Shown here: positions 16,720-26,045 of the stretch, one piece after another
How positions within the stretch are numbered: the first letter of the stretch is position 1
Layout: the number at the start of each line of letters is the position of its first letter
Assembly: GCA_963722905.1 (NCBI GenBank)
Contig: CAVROT010000015.1
Coordinates: 186,001-250,000, forward strand
Reading direction: 5' to 3'
Length of the DNA: 64,000 nucleotides
DNA from: CAVROT01 sp963722905
GTDB lineage: Bacteria > Pseudomonadota > Alphaproteobacteria > Rhodobacterales > Rhodobacteraceae
Translations under genes and position numbers: made by a program
Notes under the pieces: model-generated
The model's database searches: none
Told to the model about the DNA's origin: nothing
What the model saw: the letters and a program-made list of their open reading frames with translations, nothing else

Positions 16720-17541
16720 CTATCCGCTGGCGCGGACCGGGTCATCGTCCGACCAGATGACAGGGAACCAGTCGTCGCGCAGCCTGTCGCCGGGCTGCAT
16801 CCCGTGGCCGGGAAAAGGGGGCGAGGTGGGGCCGGGGCGCGCGACGTAGCGCGCGTCGTCGCCTACCAGCCGCAGGGAAAAGGCGCGCCGGCGGGTGCCG
16901 CTGTCGTTGCCGCGGGCGCCATGCAGCGTGCCATAGGCAAAGGCGACGGCGTCGCCGGGCTCCATCGCCCATTCGCGGACGTCCATGCCTTCGGCATCGG
17001 GATCGGGCACCGGCATGTAGGCGTCGCGGTCGGGGTAGAAGTCGTCGTCGGCCAGCCAGCGCGTCGGCAGGACGGGTTTCGGCCAGTCGTGGGACCCCGC
17101 GACGCAGCGCAGCGACGCCGCGCGCACCGGGTCCATCGGCGACCAGAAGCTGACGGTCTGCCGCCCGTCGACGAAGTAGTAGGGCGCATCCTGGTGCCAC
17201 GGCGTCGGCTTGGAGGTCCCGGGCTCCTTCACCAGCACATGGTCGTGGAAGACCTGCACTTGGGCGGACCCCATCAGCTCGGCCGCGACGGCGGCGGCCG
17301 GGCTGTCGCGGATGGCGGCCTCGAACTGCGGGATGCGGGTCCAGTTGCAGTAGTCGTCGAAGAACCGCCCGCCCTCGCCGGCCTTCAGGTTCTCGGCGGC
17401 GTAGGGGCCGGGCGCGGCCATGTTGGCATCGATCCCGTCGCGGATGGCGTCCACGTGGTCGGCGAATAATCCCCGGATCAGGACGACGCCGTCACGGCGG
17501 AACGTCTCGACGTCCGTGTCGGACAGCAGGGGGTGGGTCAT
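16720..17541 (-). CDS. Phytanoyl-CoA dioxygenase (PhyH) family protein
   Basis: A non-heme Fe(II)/2-oxoglutarate-dependent oxygenase of 273 residues; the substrate is unknown. It has the iron-binding HxD in TPWHQDAPYYFVDGRQ, the distal histidine in AYGTLHGARGND, and a following Arg-rich RRRAFSLRLVGDDARY that would bind 2-oxoglutarate. The N-terminus FRRDGVVLIRGLFADHVDAI is typical of the family. The ATG at 17541 has a strong AGGAGG site 8 bp upstream. It is transcribed in the same direction as prfC but separated from it by 86 bp. The upstream 16510-16719 stretch holds nothing recognisable. Confidence 0.88.
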   Translation of the reverse strand: MTHPLLSDTDVETFRRDGVVLIRGLFADHVDAIRDGIDANMAAPGPYAAENLKAGEGGRFFDDYCNWTRIPQFEAAIRDSPAAAVAAELMGSAQVQVFHDHVLVKEPGTSKPTPWHQDAPYYFVDGRQTVSFWSPMDPVRAASLRCVAGSHDWPKPVLPTRWLADDDFYPDRDAYMPVPDPDAEGMDVREWAMEPGDAVAFAYGTLHGARGNDSGTRRRAFSLRLVGDDARYVARPGPTSPPFPGHGMQPGDRLRDDWFPVIWSDDDPVRASG

Positions 17542-17627
17542 GGGCAGGTCCTCCTGACGTAAGGTGTCATCCGGAACCGCGCCGATTCGATTGCCGGTCC
17601 GCGACCTGCGATGTCGCGGCCGGGCGA

Positions 17628-19247
<1,620 letters not shown>

Positions 19248-19380
19248 CGTGGCGATATAGGCGCGGGCGTGGGGCGGCGCAATCGGGCGGACCCGCACGG
19301 CCGCCCGGCGGCACGGGGAATTGCGATGCGGCGCGCCGCGTTCTAGGCCGGTGCGAAAGGCCGGTCAGGAGGGAAGGACG

Positions 19381-20163
19381 ATGATGGATCTGGGAATCGA
19401 GGGACGGCGGGCGCTGGTCACGGCGTCGTCGAAGGGGCTGGGCCTCGGGTGCGCACGGGCGCTGGCGGGGGCGGGCGTCCATCTGGTGATGAACGCGCGC
19501 GGGACCGAGGCGCTGGAGGCGGCGGCGCAGGCGATCCGCGACGATTTCGGCGTGGAGGTCGACGCCGTGGCGTGCGACGTGACCACGCCCGAGGGGCAGG
19601 CGGCGGTGCTGGAGGCCGCAGGTTCCGCGGACATCCTCGTCACCAACGCGGGCGGCCCGCCGCCGGGCGTCTGGTCCGACTGGGACCGCGAGGATTTCAT
19701 CGCGGCGCTGGACGCCAACATGCTGACGCCCATCGCGCTGATGAAGGGGTGCCTGCCCGGGATGATCGACCGGGGCTGGGGCCGGGTCGTCAACATCACG
19801 TCGCAATCGGTCCGCGCGCCCATCCCGGCGCTGGGCCTGTCGAACGCGGCGCGCACCGGGCTGACCGGCTACGTCGCCGGTACCGCGCGGCAGGTGGCGC
19901 CGCACGGGGTGACGATCAACAACCTGCTGCCCGGCATCCACGACACCGACCGCGCCGTGTCGCTGGACACCGGCGTGATGAGGGCCGAAGGCATCACGCT
20001 CGACGAAGCGCGTGCCGCCCGCGCGGCGACCATCCCGGCACGGCGCTACGGCACGGCGGAAGAGTTCGGAGCGGCCTGCGCTTTTGTCTGTTCGGTTCAT
20101 GCGGGGTTCATGGTGGGCCAGAGCATCCTGCTGGACGGCGGCGCGACGAACCTGACCATGTAG
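19381..20163 (+). CDS. SDR-family oxidoreductase with non-canonical active site
   Basis: A Rossmann-fold short-chain dehydrogenase/reductase of 260 residues. The cofactor motif is TASSKGLGLGCARALAGAG, followed by ACDVTT and NAGGPPPG. The catalytic Ser is present in NITSQSV. Where classical members have YxxxK, this protein reads PALGLSNAARTGLTGYVAG, so the Tyr is absent and the Lys is replaced by Arg. A known subgroup of SDRs annotated as 3-oxoacyl-ACP reductase-like shares this change, so reductase activity should not be assumed. The start follows a GGAGGGAAGGA site. A family extragenic repeat lies 21 bp after the stop. Confidence 0.85.
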   Translation: MMDLGIEGRRALVTASSKGLGLGCARALAGAGVHLVMNARGTEALEAAAQAIRDDFGVEVDAVACDVTTPEGQAAVLEAAGSADILVTNAGGPPPGVWSDWDREDFIAALDANMLTPIALMKGCLPGMIDRGWGRVVNITSQSVRAPIPALGLSNAARTGLTGYVAGTARQVAPHGVTINNLLPGIHDTDRAVSLDTGVMRAEGITLDEARAARAATIPARRYGTAEEFGAACAFVCSVHAGFMVGQSILLDGGATNLTM

Positions 20164-20183
20164 GACCCTGGCCGATGTCGGAC

Positions 20184-20214
20184 CCTCCGGGGGGAGTATT
20201 TCCGACAGGATGAA
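20184..20214 (+). repeat. Rhodobacteraceae extragenic repeat, copy A
   Basis: A 31-bp element with a CCTCCGG start, a GGGAGTATTT core and a GACAGGATGAA tail, placed 21 bp after the SDR stop codon. It matches copy B at 36842-36872 (opposite strand) at 28 of 31 positions. CTCC/GGAG can form a short hairpin followed by TATTT, so it may act as a weak terminator or RNA-processing site for the SDR gene. Confidence 0.75.
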
Positions 20215-20325
20215 CGAGCGGCGCCCGGCAAGGTCCGCTGGGTGCCGCGCGGGTGGCGCCGTGCGGGGGCGGTCCGCCGGCGGTGCCCGGGTTGATGCAG
20301 GCGGGGCGCGCTGATAGGTCCTCCG

Positions 20326-20352
20326 GGTTCCCGATGTTTTTCGTCGGAAACC
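20326..20352 (+). promoter_or_regulatory. Inverted repeat before the orphan ABC ATPase
   Basis: Arms GGTTCCCGA (20326-20334) and TCGGAAACC (20344-20352) pair at 8 of 9 positions across a T-rich 9-nt spacer. It lies 16 bp upstream of the GTG start at 20369. It could be an operator or a leader hairpin that limits access to the ribosome-binding site. Confidence 0.4.
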
Positions 20353-20368
20353 AGGGACCGAGGATCGC

Positions 20369-21463
20369 GTGCCGCCGACACAGCCCATGCCGCCGCGGCT
20401 GGAAATCTCCGGCCTGATGCGCGCCTTCGACGGCCGCGCGGTCGTGTCGGACCTCAGCCTCGACGTGGCAGAGGGGCAGGTCACCTGCCTCCTCGGTCCG
20501 TCGGGCTGTGGCAAGTCGACGACCCTTCGCATCGTCGCGGGGGTGGACCGGCCGGACGCGGGGCGGGTGGCGGTCGACGGTCGGGTGCTGTGCGACGCCG
20601 ACGTCCATGTGCCGCCCGAGGACCGGTCCATCGGGCTTATGTTCCAGGATTTCGCGCTGTTCCCGCATCTCAGCGTGGCCGAAAACGTCGCCTTCGGCCT
20701 GCGCGGGCCCCGGCGGGACCGGAGGGCGCGCGCCGTCGCATTGCTGGAGCGGGTGAGCCTGTCGCGCCATGTCGACCGCTTCCCGCACGAGCTGTCGGGC
20801 GGCGAGCAGCAGCGCGTCGCCCTGGCGCGGGCCATCGCGCCGCGCCCGCGCGTGATGCTGATGGACGAGCCGTTCTCGGGCCTCGACAACCGCCTGCGCG
20901 ACGGCATCCGGGACGAGACGCTGGCGGTGCTGAAGGAGGAGGGGACGGCCGTGCTGCTGGTCACGCACGAGCCCGAGGAGGCGATGCGCATGGCCGACCG
21001 CATCGCGCTGATGCGGGGCGGGCGCATCGTCCAGGCCGGCGCGCCCTACAACGTCTACAACGCGCCCGTGGACCGCGAGGCGGCCGCGTTCTTTTCGGAC
21101 ATCAACGTGATCCGCGGCCGCGTCCAGGGCGCGCTGACCGACACGCCGTTCGGGCAGTTCCTGGCCCCCGGCGTCGCCGACGGCACCGAGGTCGAGATCG
21201 TGATCCGCCCCCAGCATGTGCGGATCGACTTCGACCGCGCCGGCCGCGGCCCCAGCCCCACGTCCGTCGACGGGACGCCGGCCCGCGCGGTGGTGGTGCG
21301 CGCGCGCTTCATCGGCAAGGAGAGCCTGGTGGAGTTCCGGCTGGAGGCCGACGGGTCGAACATGATCGCGACCGTGCCGTCGGTCTTCCTGCCCCGGCCC
21401 GGAACGCCGCTGTGGCTAATGATCCGTCGCGAGCGGTGCCACGTCTTCCCGGTCGCGGCGTGA
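20369..21463 (+). CDS. ABC transporter ATP-binding protein (Fbp/Pot-like, orphan)
   Basis: The ATPase subunit of an importer, 364 residues: an ABC domain of about 240 residues, then a TOBE-type regulatory domain. Motifs: Walker A LLGPSGCGKSTT, Q-loop MFQDFALFPHLSVAENVAFG, signature ELSGGEQQRVALARA, Walker B VMLMDEPFSGLD, and the switch His in LLVTHEPEEA. The sequence is closest in style to the ferric-iron and polyamine CUT1-like ATPases. The start is GTG. No permease or binding protein lies beside it; its neighbours are an SDR gene and the convergent frc operon. It must serve a transporter encoded elsewhere, or be a remnant of one. Confidence 0.88.
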   Translation: MPPTQPMPPRLEISGLMRAFDGRAVVSDLSLDVAEGQVTCLLGPSGCGKSTTLRIVAGVDRPDAGRVAVDGRVLCDADVHVPPEDRSIGLMFQDFALFPHLSVAENVAFGLRGPRRDRRARAVALLERVSLSRHVDRFPHELSGGEQQRVALARAIAPRPRVMLMDEPFSGLDNRLRDGIRDETLAVLKEEGTAVLLVTHEPEEAMRMADRIALMRGGRIVQAGAPYNVYNAPVDREAAAFFSDINVIRGRVQGALTDTPFGQFLAPGVADGTEVEIVIRPQHVRIDFDRAGRGPSPTSVDGTPARAVVVRARFIGKESLVEFRLEADGSNMIATVPSVFLPRPGTPLWLMIRRERCHVFPVAA

Positions 21464-21475
21464 ACGCCCGCCGCC

Positions 21476-22080
21476 TCAGTCCGCCAGCGTGACGTCGGCG
21501 GGCAGGGCTTTCGCGATGACGGCGCGGGCATTGGGCAGGTCATTGCCCTCGGCCCGGGAGCGGGCGGCCGAAGGGTCAAGCCCGTGCGTCAGCCAGCGGT
21601 CGTGCAGGCGGGCTGCAAGCACGTCCTCGGGCACGTCGAGACGGATGCGCAGCGACCAGAACGGCGACAGGTCGCGCCAGCCCGGCGCGTCGAACAGGAG
21701 GTAGTTCCCCTCGACCACCACCATGTCGACATCCGCGGGGACGACGCCGGCCCCGGCTATGGCGATGTCGCGCTGGCGGTCGAAGACGGGATGGACCGCT
21801 TCCCCCCCGCGGCGAGGTCGCGCAGCAGCGCCGCGAAGCCCCGCAGGTCGAAGGTCTCGGGCGCGCCCTTGCGCTGTCGCAACCCGCGCGCGTCGAGGAT
21901 GCGGTTGTCGAGGTGGAAGCCGTCCATCGGCAGGACGCAGGCAGCGCGGCCCTTCCGGGTCAGATCGTCGGCCATGGTTGCGGCAAGGGTGGACTTGCCC
22001 GAGGCCGGCGCGCCCGCGACGGCGACGAGGTGGCGCCGCCCGTCCGGCAGGGCCAGCGCCGCGTCGAGGGCGGGCGTCAC
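21476..22080 (-). CDS. frcK: Fructose-transport-operon kinase FrcK, frame broken at 21802-21808
   Basis: A P-loop kinase-like protein of the uridine/pantothenate kinase fold, the last gene of an frcBCAK operon. The N-terminal part (22080 down to about 21803) has Walker A AVAGAPASGKSTL and VLPMDGFHLDN. The C-terminal part (from about 21800 down to 21476) has MVVVEGNYLLFD, PEDVLAARLHDRWLTHGLD and RAEGNDLPNA. The two parts are in different frames. Adding one G to the seven-G run at 21802-21808 joins them through GGEAVHPVFDRQRD and gives 201 residues, the normal length. The start is a GTG overlapping the frcA stop (GTGA). I read the break as a homopolymer error. Confidence 0.85.
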
Positions 22081-22847
22081 GCGGCCAGGCCGGGCGGCGT
22101 GGCGGCGCCGGTCATGAAGGCCACCGCATCCGACATCGTGTGGTCGCCCGGCCGGATTACCGCCAGTCGCCGGCCCAGCCGGTGGATGTGGATGCGGTCC
22201 GCAACCTCGAACACGTGCGGCATGTTATGCGAGATGAGGACGATGGGGATCCCGCGCGAGCGCACGTCGCGGATGAGGTCGAGGACCTTGTTGCTTTCCT
22301 TCACGCCCAGCGCCGCGGTGGGTTCGTCGAGGATGATGACCTTGCTGCCGAAGGCGGCGGCGCGGGCGACGGCCACGCCCTGCCGCTGGCCGCCAGACAA
22401 TGTCTCGACCGGCTGATTGATGTTCTGGATCGTCATCAGGCCGAGGTCGTTCAGCTTCTCGCGCGCGATCCGCTCCATCGCGCTGCGGTCGAGCTTGCGC
22501 AGCCAGCGGCCGGCGAACCCGGGCTTTCGGATCTCGCGGCCCATGAACATGTTGTCCGCGATGCTGAGCGCCGGCGACATGGCGAGGGTCTGGTACACCG
22601 GCTCGATCCCCGCGCGCCGCGCGTCGAGGGGCGAGGCGAAGGCGACCTTCTCGCCCATCAGGCGGACCTCGCCCCTGTCGGGCTGCATGGCGCCGCTGAG
22701 GGCCTTGATGAGGGTGGACTTGCCCGCACCGTTGTCGCCGATGACGGCCAATATCTCGCCCGGCAACAGTTCGAAGTCGCAGCCGTCCATGGCGGTGACG
22801 CGGCCGTACCTCTTGACCAGGCCGGAGCCCGACAGGGCGGGGGTCAT
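22077..22847 (-). CDS. frcA: Fructose-type sugar ABC transporter, ATP-binding protein
   Basis: The ATPase of a CUT2-class sugar importer, 256 residues with a single ABC domain, as in the FrcBCAK systems of rhizobia and rhodobacters and unlike the duplicated RbsA type. Motifs: Walker A GDNGAGKSTLIKALSG, Q-loop EPVYQTLAMSPALSIADNMF, signature ETLSGGQRQGVAVARA, Walker B VIILDEPTAALG, and VLISHNMPHVFEVADRIH. The start overlaps the permease stop (ATGA) and the stop overlaps the frcK start, so the genes are coupled. Confidence 0.92.
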   Translation of the reverse strand: MTPALSGSGLVKRYGRVTAMDGCDFELLPGEILAVIGDNGAGKSTLIKALSGAMQPDRGEVRLMGEKVAFASPLDARRAGIEPVYQTLAMSPALSIADNMFMGREIRKPGFAGRWLRKLDRSAMERIAREKLNDLGLMTIQNINQPVETLSGGQRQGVAVARAAAFGSKVIILDEPTAALGVKESNKVLDLIRDVRSRGIPIVLISHNMPHVFEVADRIHIHRLGRRLAVIRPGDHTMSDAVAFMTGAATPPGLAA

Positions 22848-23911
22848 GCGCTGATCCTCCGGATCCACTGGTCCAGCGCCACGGCCAGGATGATGAGGCA
22901 GCCGCTGGCGAAGAGGACCCATTGAGGGTCCGCCCCCGCAAGCTTCAGCCCGGTCGAGAACACGCCGACCGTCAGCGCCCCGAAAAGCGTCCCGAGGATG
23001 GTGCCGCGCCCGCCGAAGAGCGAGGTGCCGCCGATCACCACGGCGGCGATGCTGTCGAGGTTGGCCTCGGCGAAGGACGAGGGCGAGATGGAGCCGACGC
23101 GCCCGATGGCGGCCCAGGCGGCGATACCGGCGATGGCGCCGGCGGTGATGTAGACGGTCAGGATCGTGCGGTCGGCCTCGACGCCCGCCAGCTCGGCCGC
23201 TTCCTTGTCGTCGCCTACGGCATAGACGTGGCGGCCCCAGGCGGTGTGGGCGAGGATGTACCAGAACACGGCGAAGATCGCGACCATCAGCACGACTGCA
23301 TAGATCACCGGCGCCCCCATGAGGCGGAGCGTCCAGTCGCCCGCGGTGACGCGTTCGCCGAAGATCTTGAGCAGCGGCGCGGTCGCGTCGATGTCCTGGC
23401 TGCGGATGGACTGCGACCCGGTGTAGAGGAACACGGTCGCCAGCACGATCTGCCACATCCCCAGCGTGACAATGAAGGGGGGGAGGCGGACCCGTGTCAC
23501 AAGCAGGCCCGACACGGTCCCGAGGCCCATGGTCACGGCAAGGCCGCCGAGGATCGCCAGCGGGGCGGGAAGGCCGTAGGTCACGCCCAGATGGCCCATC
23601 GCGACGTAACCCAAGACCATGACGGCCCCGACCGACAGATCGATGCCGGCGGTCAGGATCACCAGCGTCTGCGCGCAGGCCAGGATGCCGACGATGGCCG
23701 TCTGCTCCAACGTGATCTTGATGGCGAGGCCCGACAGCAGGCGCCCGTCCGTCGCCACCGCGAAGACCGCGAGCGACAGCAGCAATATGACGATGGGGAC
23801 GAGCGTCGGATTGACGTGCAGCGCATGCTGGACGTGGCCCAGCGCGCTTCGACGCGGACGTTCGAACTCCGGCGTGGCGGCGGTGGGGTCGTTCGCGGTC
23901 TGGTTGGCCAT
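22844..23911 (-). CDS. frcC: Fructose-type sugar ABC transporter, permease
   Basis: The inner-membrane permease of the CUT2 class, 355 residues, probably about ten transmembrane helices forming a homodimeric pore. Family motifs include LACAQTLVILTAGIDLSVGAVM, the cytoplasmic loop YAVGDDKEAAELAGVEADRTI, and GGTSLFGGRGTILGTLFGALTVGVFSTGL. A long hairpin separates it from the upstream binding-protein gene. Confidence 0.93.
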   Translation of the reverse strand: MANQTANDPTAATPEFERPRRSALGHVQHALHVNPTLVPIVILLLSLAVFAVATDGRLLSGLAIKITLEQTAIVGILACAQTLVILTAGIDLSVGAVMVLGYVAMGHLGVTYGLPAPLAILGGLAVTMGLGTVSGLLVTRVRLPPFIVTLGMWQIVLATVFLYTGSQSIRSQDIDATAPLLKIFGERVTAGDWTLRLMGAPVIYAVVLMVAIFAVFWYILAHTAWGRHVYAVGDDKEAAELAGVEADRTILTVYITAGAIAGIAAWAAIGRVGSISPSSFAEANLDSIAAVVIGGTSLFGGRGTILGTLFGALTVGVFSTGLKLAGADPQWVLFASGCLIILAVALDQWIRRISA

Positions 23912-23967
23912 GCGCGCGGTCCTCCGGGTCGGTGCGGGGCCGGGCCTGCGCCGACCGGACGTCCTGG

Positions 23968-24001
23968 GCCGGACGGCGGGCCCGTTGCCCGACCGTCCGG
24001 C
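23968..24001 (-). promoter_or_regulatory. Stable intercistronic hairpin between frcB and frcC
   Basis: Outer arms GCCGGACGG (23968-23976) and CCGTCCGGC (23993-24001) enclose inner arms CGGGC (23977-23981) and GCCCG (23987-23991), with a 5-nt loop and one bulged base. This makes a stem of 14 pairs in the 127-bp gap after the binding-protein gene, without a T-run. Such hairpins commonly protect the 3' end of a binding-protein mRNA and partly terminate, so that more binding protein than permease is made. Confidence 0.7.
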
Positions 24002-24038
24002 GAAGGGCGGACGCGTCAGCCCGCCCGCGAGGCAGGGC

Positions 24039-25055
24039 TCAGCCCCAGCAGCGGTCCTGCCCTTCGGCGACCGTGATCGATGCGACGCCGTCTACCGGCG
24101 CATCGGTGACGAGGTTGACGCCGGTGTTGAAGAACTCCAGCCCCTCGGTCGGCTGCGGCACGGTGCCGTCCTCGGCGAACTGCGCGATGGCCTCGATCCC
24201 CAGGGACGCCATGAGCAGCGGGTATTGTTGCGACGTAGCGCCGATGACACCGTCGGCCACGTTCTGTACACCGGGGCAGCCGCCATCGACGCTGACGATC
24301 AGGACCTCGCCGTCGCGGCCCATCGCCTTGAGCGCCTCGTAGGCGCCGGCCGCGGCCGGTTCGTTGATGGTGTAGACGACGTTGATGTCGGGATCGAGCA
24401 GCAGCAGGTTCTCCATCGCGGTGCGTCCGCCCTCCTCGTTGCCCTGCGTCACCTCGTTGCCGACGATGCGGGGATCCTCTTCGTCCCCCCACTTGGTGTC
24501 GTCCATCACGTCGACGCCGAAGCCGGTCAGGAAGCCCTGGTCGCGCAGCACGCCCACCGACGGCTGGCTCTCGTTGAGGTCCAGCATGGCGATCTTGGCG
24601 TTCTCGGGGTCGTCCATCGTTGCCGCCGCCCAGGCGCCGATCAGGCGGCCCGCCTCGAAATTGTCGGTCGCGAAGGTCGCATCGGCGGCATCGATGGGCT
24701 CCAGCGGCGTGTCGAGCGCGATGACGAGGATCCCGGCGTCGCGCGCCTTCTGGACGGAGTCGACGATGGCCGCGGTGTCGGATGCGGTGATCAGGATGCC
24801 CTTGGCTCCGTCGGCGATGCAGGTCTCGATCGCGTTGACCTGCGACTCGTGGTCGCCGTCGACCGTGCCGGCGTAGGACTTGAGCGAGATGCCGTTCTCC
24901 TCGGCGGCGGCGGTGGCGCCCTCCTTCATCTTGACGAAGAATGGGTTGATGTCGGTCTTGGTGATCAGGCAGGCGCCGACCTCGTGCGCGGCGGCGAAGG
25001 CCCCGCCCGACATGGCGGTCAGCGCGAAGGCGGTGGTGGCGAGAAGTCTGGTCAA
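24039..25055 (-). CDS. frcB: Fructose-type sugar ABC transporter, substrate-binding protein
   Basis: A periplasmic type I sugar-binding protein of 338 residues. A signal peptide (RLLATTAFALTAMSGGAFA) precedes the mature part AAHEVGACLITKTDINPFF. The fold motifs follow: ADGAKGILITASDTAAI, ILVIALDTPLEPIDAADATFATDN, and VVYTINEPAAAGAYEALKA. I take a TTG at 25055 as the start because GGGAGGA lies 6 bp before it; the first ATG inside the frame would remove the signal peptide. It is the first gene of the frcBCAK operon. Fructose is the best guess from operon architecture, but the ligand cannot be read from the sequence. Confidence 0.92.
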   Translation of the reverse strand: MTRLLATTAFALTAMSGGAFAAAHEVGACLITKTDINPFFVKMKEGATAAAEENGISLKSYAGTVDGDHESQVNAIETCIADGAKGILITASDTAAIVDSVQKARDAGILVIALDTPLEPIDAADATFATDNFEAGRLIGAWAAATMDDPENAKIAMLDLNESQPSVGVLRDQGFLTGFGVDVMDDTKWGDEEDPRIVGNEVTQGNEEGGRTAMENLLLLDPDINVVYTINEPAAAGAYEALKAMGRDGEVLIVSVDGGCPGVQNVADGVIGATSQQYPLLMASLGIEAIAQFAEDGTVPQPTEGLEFFNTGVNLVTDAPVDGVASITVAEGQDRCWG

Positions 25056-25148
25056 GTCGTATCCTCCCAGGGATGGTCCGCGGGCATTTTTTGCCTTGCC
25101 CGTCGAATGGTCGCGGCGCCGTGCGGTGGGCGCCAAGTTCGCGCAACC

Positions 25149-25177
25149 ATTCAACAGACTTGCCGACCGCGCGTCAA
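25149..25177 (-). promoter_or_regulatory. Putative promoter of the frcBCAK operon
   Basis: On the minus strand a -35 TTGACG (25172-25177) and a -10 TTGAAT (25149-25154) are separated by 17 bp. Transcription would start near 25142, giving a leader of about 87 nt before the TTG start of frcB. Confidence 0.45.
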
Positions 25178-25203
25178 ATGGCATCGTAGGAAAGGGGGGA
25201 CGG

Positions 25204-25965
25204 ATGGACGGTACGCAGCCACTTCAGCCTGCCATTCCGGCGGCGCAGCTGGCGCAGGCGCGTCAGCCGCTGCCCAGGCTGGCGCCGGTCGAGGGCCCTT
25301 GGCTGACCGTCGACAGCGCCTATGCCGGCCAGATGGCGCTGCGCGGGCGACTGATCGCCGACCGCCCCGCCGCCGTCATCGCCACGGTCCCGGGGGCCGA
25401 GCCGGCCATAGCGGCGCTGCGCGATACGGTCATGCATACGTTGGCAGCGGACCCCCGTTTCACCGTCGCCGGCGATGCGGTCGTCCGCCCCGACGGTTGC
25501 CGCGTCGATACCCGAGGACCGGAGCTGGAGGTTCTGGGCCGCATCGTCGCCGAGGATCTCTGCGTCATGGAGCGGCGGGACGGCGTGCATGTGTTGGTGG
25601 CAGCGGTGCTGTGCTTTCCCTCCAGCTGGACCCTGACGCAGAAAATCGGACGGCCCTTGGTTGGCATCCACGCGCCGGTGCCCGAATACGACGCCGACAT
25701 CGCGCGCCGGGTACAGCGTCTTTTCGATGGCGCAAGGACGGGGCGACCGATGTGGCGCGCGAACCTGCTGCGTCATCAGAAGGCGCGGTTGCACAACCCC
25801 ATGCCGGAGGGCGCGCCAAAACCGCAGCATCAGGCCGACTGGGCTTATCTCCGGTCCGAACGCCAGACCGTCCTGCGGCTGTCCGAGGACGCCGTGCTTT
25901 TCGCCATCCATACCTCGATCGTCGCGAGACAGGACGTTGCCGAGGCGGACGCGCGTGGGGGGTGA
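25204..25965 (+). CDS. DUF3445 protein (heme-dependent N-demethylase alpha-subunit-like)
   Basis: A 253-residue protein of the DUF3445 family, whose characterised relatives are the catalytic subunits of heme-dependent oxidative N-demethylases acting on small methylated amines. Matching segments are VQLCFPSSW-like VAAVLCFPSSWTLTQKIGRP, LVGIHAPVPEY, MWRANLLRHQ, and LRSERQTVLRLSEDAVLFAIHT. The ATG at 25204 follows AGGAAAGGGGG. It is divergent from the frc operon. The partner flavoprotein subunits of that enzyme are not next to it, so the substrate is unknown. Confidence 0.8.
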   Translation: MDGTQPLQPAIPAAQLAQARQPLPRLAPVEGPWLTVDSAYAGQMALRGRLIADRPAAVIATVPGAEPAIAALRDTVMHTLAADPRFTVAGDAVVRPDGCRVDTRGPELEVLGRIVAEDLCVMERRDGVHVLVAAVLCFPSSWTLTQKIGRPLVGIHAPVPEYDADIARRVQRLFDGARTGRPMWRANLLRHQKARLHNPMPEGAPKPQHQADWAYLRSERQTVLRLSEDAVLFAIHTSIVARQDVAEADARGG

Positions 25966-26045
25966 TCGCATCCCTCTGTCCGGATTGACTCAGCGCGTGG
26001 CGTCATCGCTTCGAAGTGGCCGTGCCGGGTGCGGTGCCGCCGCCG

